Source of the DNA: Verrucomicrobiales bacterium
GTDB taxonomy: Bacteria > Verrucomicrobiota > Verrucomicrobiia > Verrucomicrobiales > DEV007
Assembly: GCA_007123695.1 (NCBI GenBank)
Contig: SLGN01000229.1
Location: 1-7,147 of the forward strand
DNA: 7,147 nucleotides
Reading direction: 5' to 3'
Shown here: piece by piece, positions 6,103-7,147 of the stretch
Layout: every line of letters starts with the position of its first letter
Position numbering within the stretch: the stretch's first letter is position 1
The notes under the pieces: generated by a model
The model's database searches: none
What the model was told of the DNA's origin: nothing
Seen by the model: only the letters and a program-made list of their open reading frames with translations
Translations under genes and position numbers: made by a program

Positions 6103-6131
6103 TTGTCGTCGGCTTCGGCATGGGATAGAAA
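6103..6131 (+). promoter_or_regulatory. Candidate promoter of the secretin gene
   Basis: TTGTCG (6103-6108, 4 of 6 matches) and TAGAAA (6126-6131, 4 of 6) are spaced by exactly 17 bases in the 187-base gap before the secretin gene. Transcription would begin near 6138, giving a UTR of about 85 bases. No terminator for the sulfatase operon is visible in the gap, so read-through from upstream is also possible. Confidence 0.4.
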
Positions 6132-6222
6132 GATTCCCGCGAACCGAGAATTCGCGCACCGTTCGGCCCGGCGCGGTGTTTCCACCCCATCGCCGGACCC
6201 TCCGGAGACCGAAACACAACCC

Positions 6223-7147
6223 ATGAACAACTGGAAGAGCCATCGCCGCCGGCGAGGGGTACGCGCACCCTTGGCGCGGCTCGCCGCGTGCCTCCTCGCC
6301 TCGGGCGCCGCCCTAGGCATCTCGCAGGACGAAGACCGCCCGCCCCCCCAGCAGCCCCTGCAGCCACCCTCGCCTTTCCAGAGACCCGGCGGCTCCGGCA
6401 GGCCCGGAGGCCCCGAATCGGTCGATGGTCAGGGCCCCGGCAGCGCCGTCGTCGGGGACCGGGTGAGCCTCCAGTTTCCCCTCAATCCGGTCAACGACAT
6501 ACTCAACATCTACGAGCGGCTCATCAACAAGCCAATCGTCAAGGACAGCTCCATCTTCAACGGCCCCCAGGTCAGCCTCGTCACTCCAAACGACGTCTCG
6601 CGCGACGAGGCCATCCGGCTCATCGAAGCGGCGCTGCTCGTCAACGGCTACGTTCTCGTGCTCGAGCCCGACGAAGATTCGGTGAAGATCCTCCTCGGCG
6701 GAAACCGCCAAGGCGGCGGCAGCCCCTCCTTCAGCGAGGGCGTCGTGATCTACACCGACGCGAACCTCCTGCCCGAAGGCGAGTCCCTCGTCGGCTTCTT
6801 TCTCGCGCTCGACTTCATCGATCCCGAAGACGCCGCCACCATCTTCAGCAACCACATCGTCCTCAACGAATTCGGCAGGATCACCCCGGTCACCAATCCG
6901 CGCGGACTCCTCATCACCGAGACCACCCCGATCGTGCGCCAGCTCATCCGGCTGAAGTCGATCATCGACCACCCCGTCGACGACGCGCCCCTCATCACCG
7001 AATTCGTCCAGATGGAATATGCCGAGTCCAACATCGTGGCCCAGATCATCCAGGCAGCCATGGACGCCCGCATGGAGGAACGCCAGCGGCAAAAGGAAAG
7101 CCGCGGCACCGTCACCGGCACGCCCGGCGCCCCACCCCAGGGCCAGC
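6223..7147 (+). CDS. gspD: Type II secretion system secretin, N-terminal part (GspD family; 3' end outside window)
   Basis: The N-terminal 308 residues of an outer-membrane secretin, the gated channel through which type II systems release folded periplasmic proteins. The frame stays open to the window end, so the membrane-embedded C-domain is missing. An Arg-rich N-terminus (SHRRRRGVR) and hydrophobic stretch (about 17-32) look like a Sec signal peptide. A Pro/Gln/Gly-rich linker (about 39-76) follows. Residues 80-158 match the N0 fold (VSLQFPLNPVNDILNIYERL, later NGYVLVLEPDEDSVKIL). Residues 174-253 match N1, including the FIDPEDAA segment and RGLLITETTPIVRQL. N2 begins at about 256 (LITEFVQMEYAESNIVAQII) and is interrupted by a charged, Gly/Pro-rich insert from about 284. 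LAAC at 20-23 resembles a lipobox but lies too near the arginines to be convincing. A related secretin from a type IV pilus or other system remains possible, since the C-terminal half is not visible. Confidence 0.85.
   Translation, partial: MNNWKSHRRRRGVRAPLARLAACLLASGAALGISQDEDRPPPQQPLQPPSPFQRPGGSGRPGGPESVDGQGPGSAVVGDRVSLQFPLNPVNDILNIYERLINKPIVKDSSIFNGPQVSLVTPNDVSRDEAIRLIEAALLVNGYVLVLEPDEDSVKILLGGNRQGGGSPSFSEGVVIYTDANLLPEGESLVGFFLALDFIDPEDAATIFSNHIVLNEFGRITPVTNPRGLLITETTPIVRQLIRLKSIIDHPVDDAPLITEFVQMEYAESNIVAQIIQAAMDARMEERQRQKESRGTVTGTPGAPPQGQ

Noticed and set aside
135..6140. The 12-base sequence AAAGATTCCCGC occurring at 135-146 and 6129-6140, each time in an intergenic region before a transcribed unit
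   Set aside because: About one exact 12-base repeat is expected by chance in a window this size. The flanks diverge, and the copies sit at different positions relative to the predicted promoters.
6280..6291. LAAC lipobox-like motif near the secretin N-terminus (residues 20-23)
   Set aside because: The preceding stretch is short and contains arginines, so it lacks a proper hydrophobic core before the Cys. An ordinary signal peptide cleaved near residue 32 fits better.

Overview
The window reads as a high-GC Gram-negative chromosome segment. The gene content and protein style suggest Verrucomicrobiota or a close PVC relative: secreted S1-type sulfatases, a GspD-type secretin, an alanine/glutamate/lysine-rich lipoprotein, and a plsY-gpsA pair. 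The taxon is inferred from protein style, not from any search. None of the six start codons visible here has a Shine-Dalgarno sequence at normal distance.

Layout from left to right. Positions 1-108 hold the last 35 codons of a gene that looks like a sulfatase. A small bacterial SRP RNA (4.5S type, about 196-287, + strand) follows, with a plausible promoter just before it. leuC (336-1760, - strand) encodes the large subunit of isopropylmalate isomerase and converges on the SRP RNA gene; leuD is not next to it. A 389-base divergent region (1761-2149) carries a predicted promoter and a structured leader for leuC, and a predicted promoter for the lipoprotein gene facing the other way. The lipoprotein gene (2150-2641, + strand) encodes a lipobox followed by five tandem 11-residue repeats, and it ends in an extra hairpin plus a clear intrinsic terminator (2687-2721).

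A probable operon runs from 2786 to 6035: plsY, then gpsA one base later, then a complete secreted sulfatase 30 bases after that. GpsA makes sn-glycerol 3-phosphate and PlsY acylates it, so the first two genes supply consecutive steps of phospholipid synthesis. The sulfatase is an apparently unrelated passenger in the same transcript. After a 187-base gap with a candidate promoter, the 5' part of a type II secretion secretin gene (6223 to the window end) begins.

Most of the window is ordinary core metabolism and envelope biology. The points most worth a second look are the CSTSR sulfatase active-site motif, the sulfatase coupled to phospholipid genes, the hendecad-repeat lipoprotein with its start-site conflict, the leuC leader with mutually exclusive hairpins, and the consistent absence of Shine-Dalgarno sites. 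I found no CRISPR array, insertion sequence, tRNA, phage gene or defence system.
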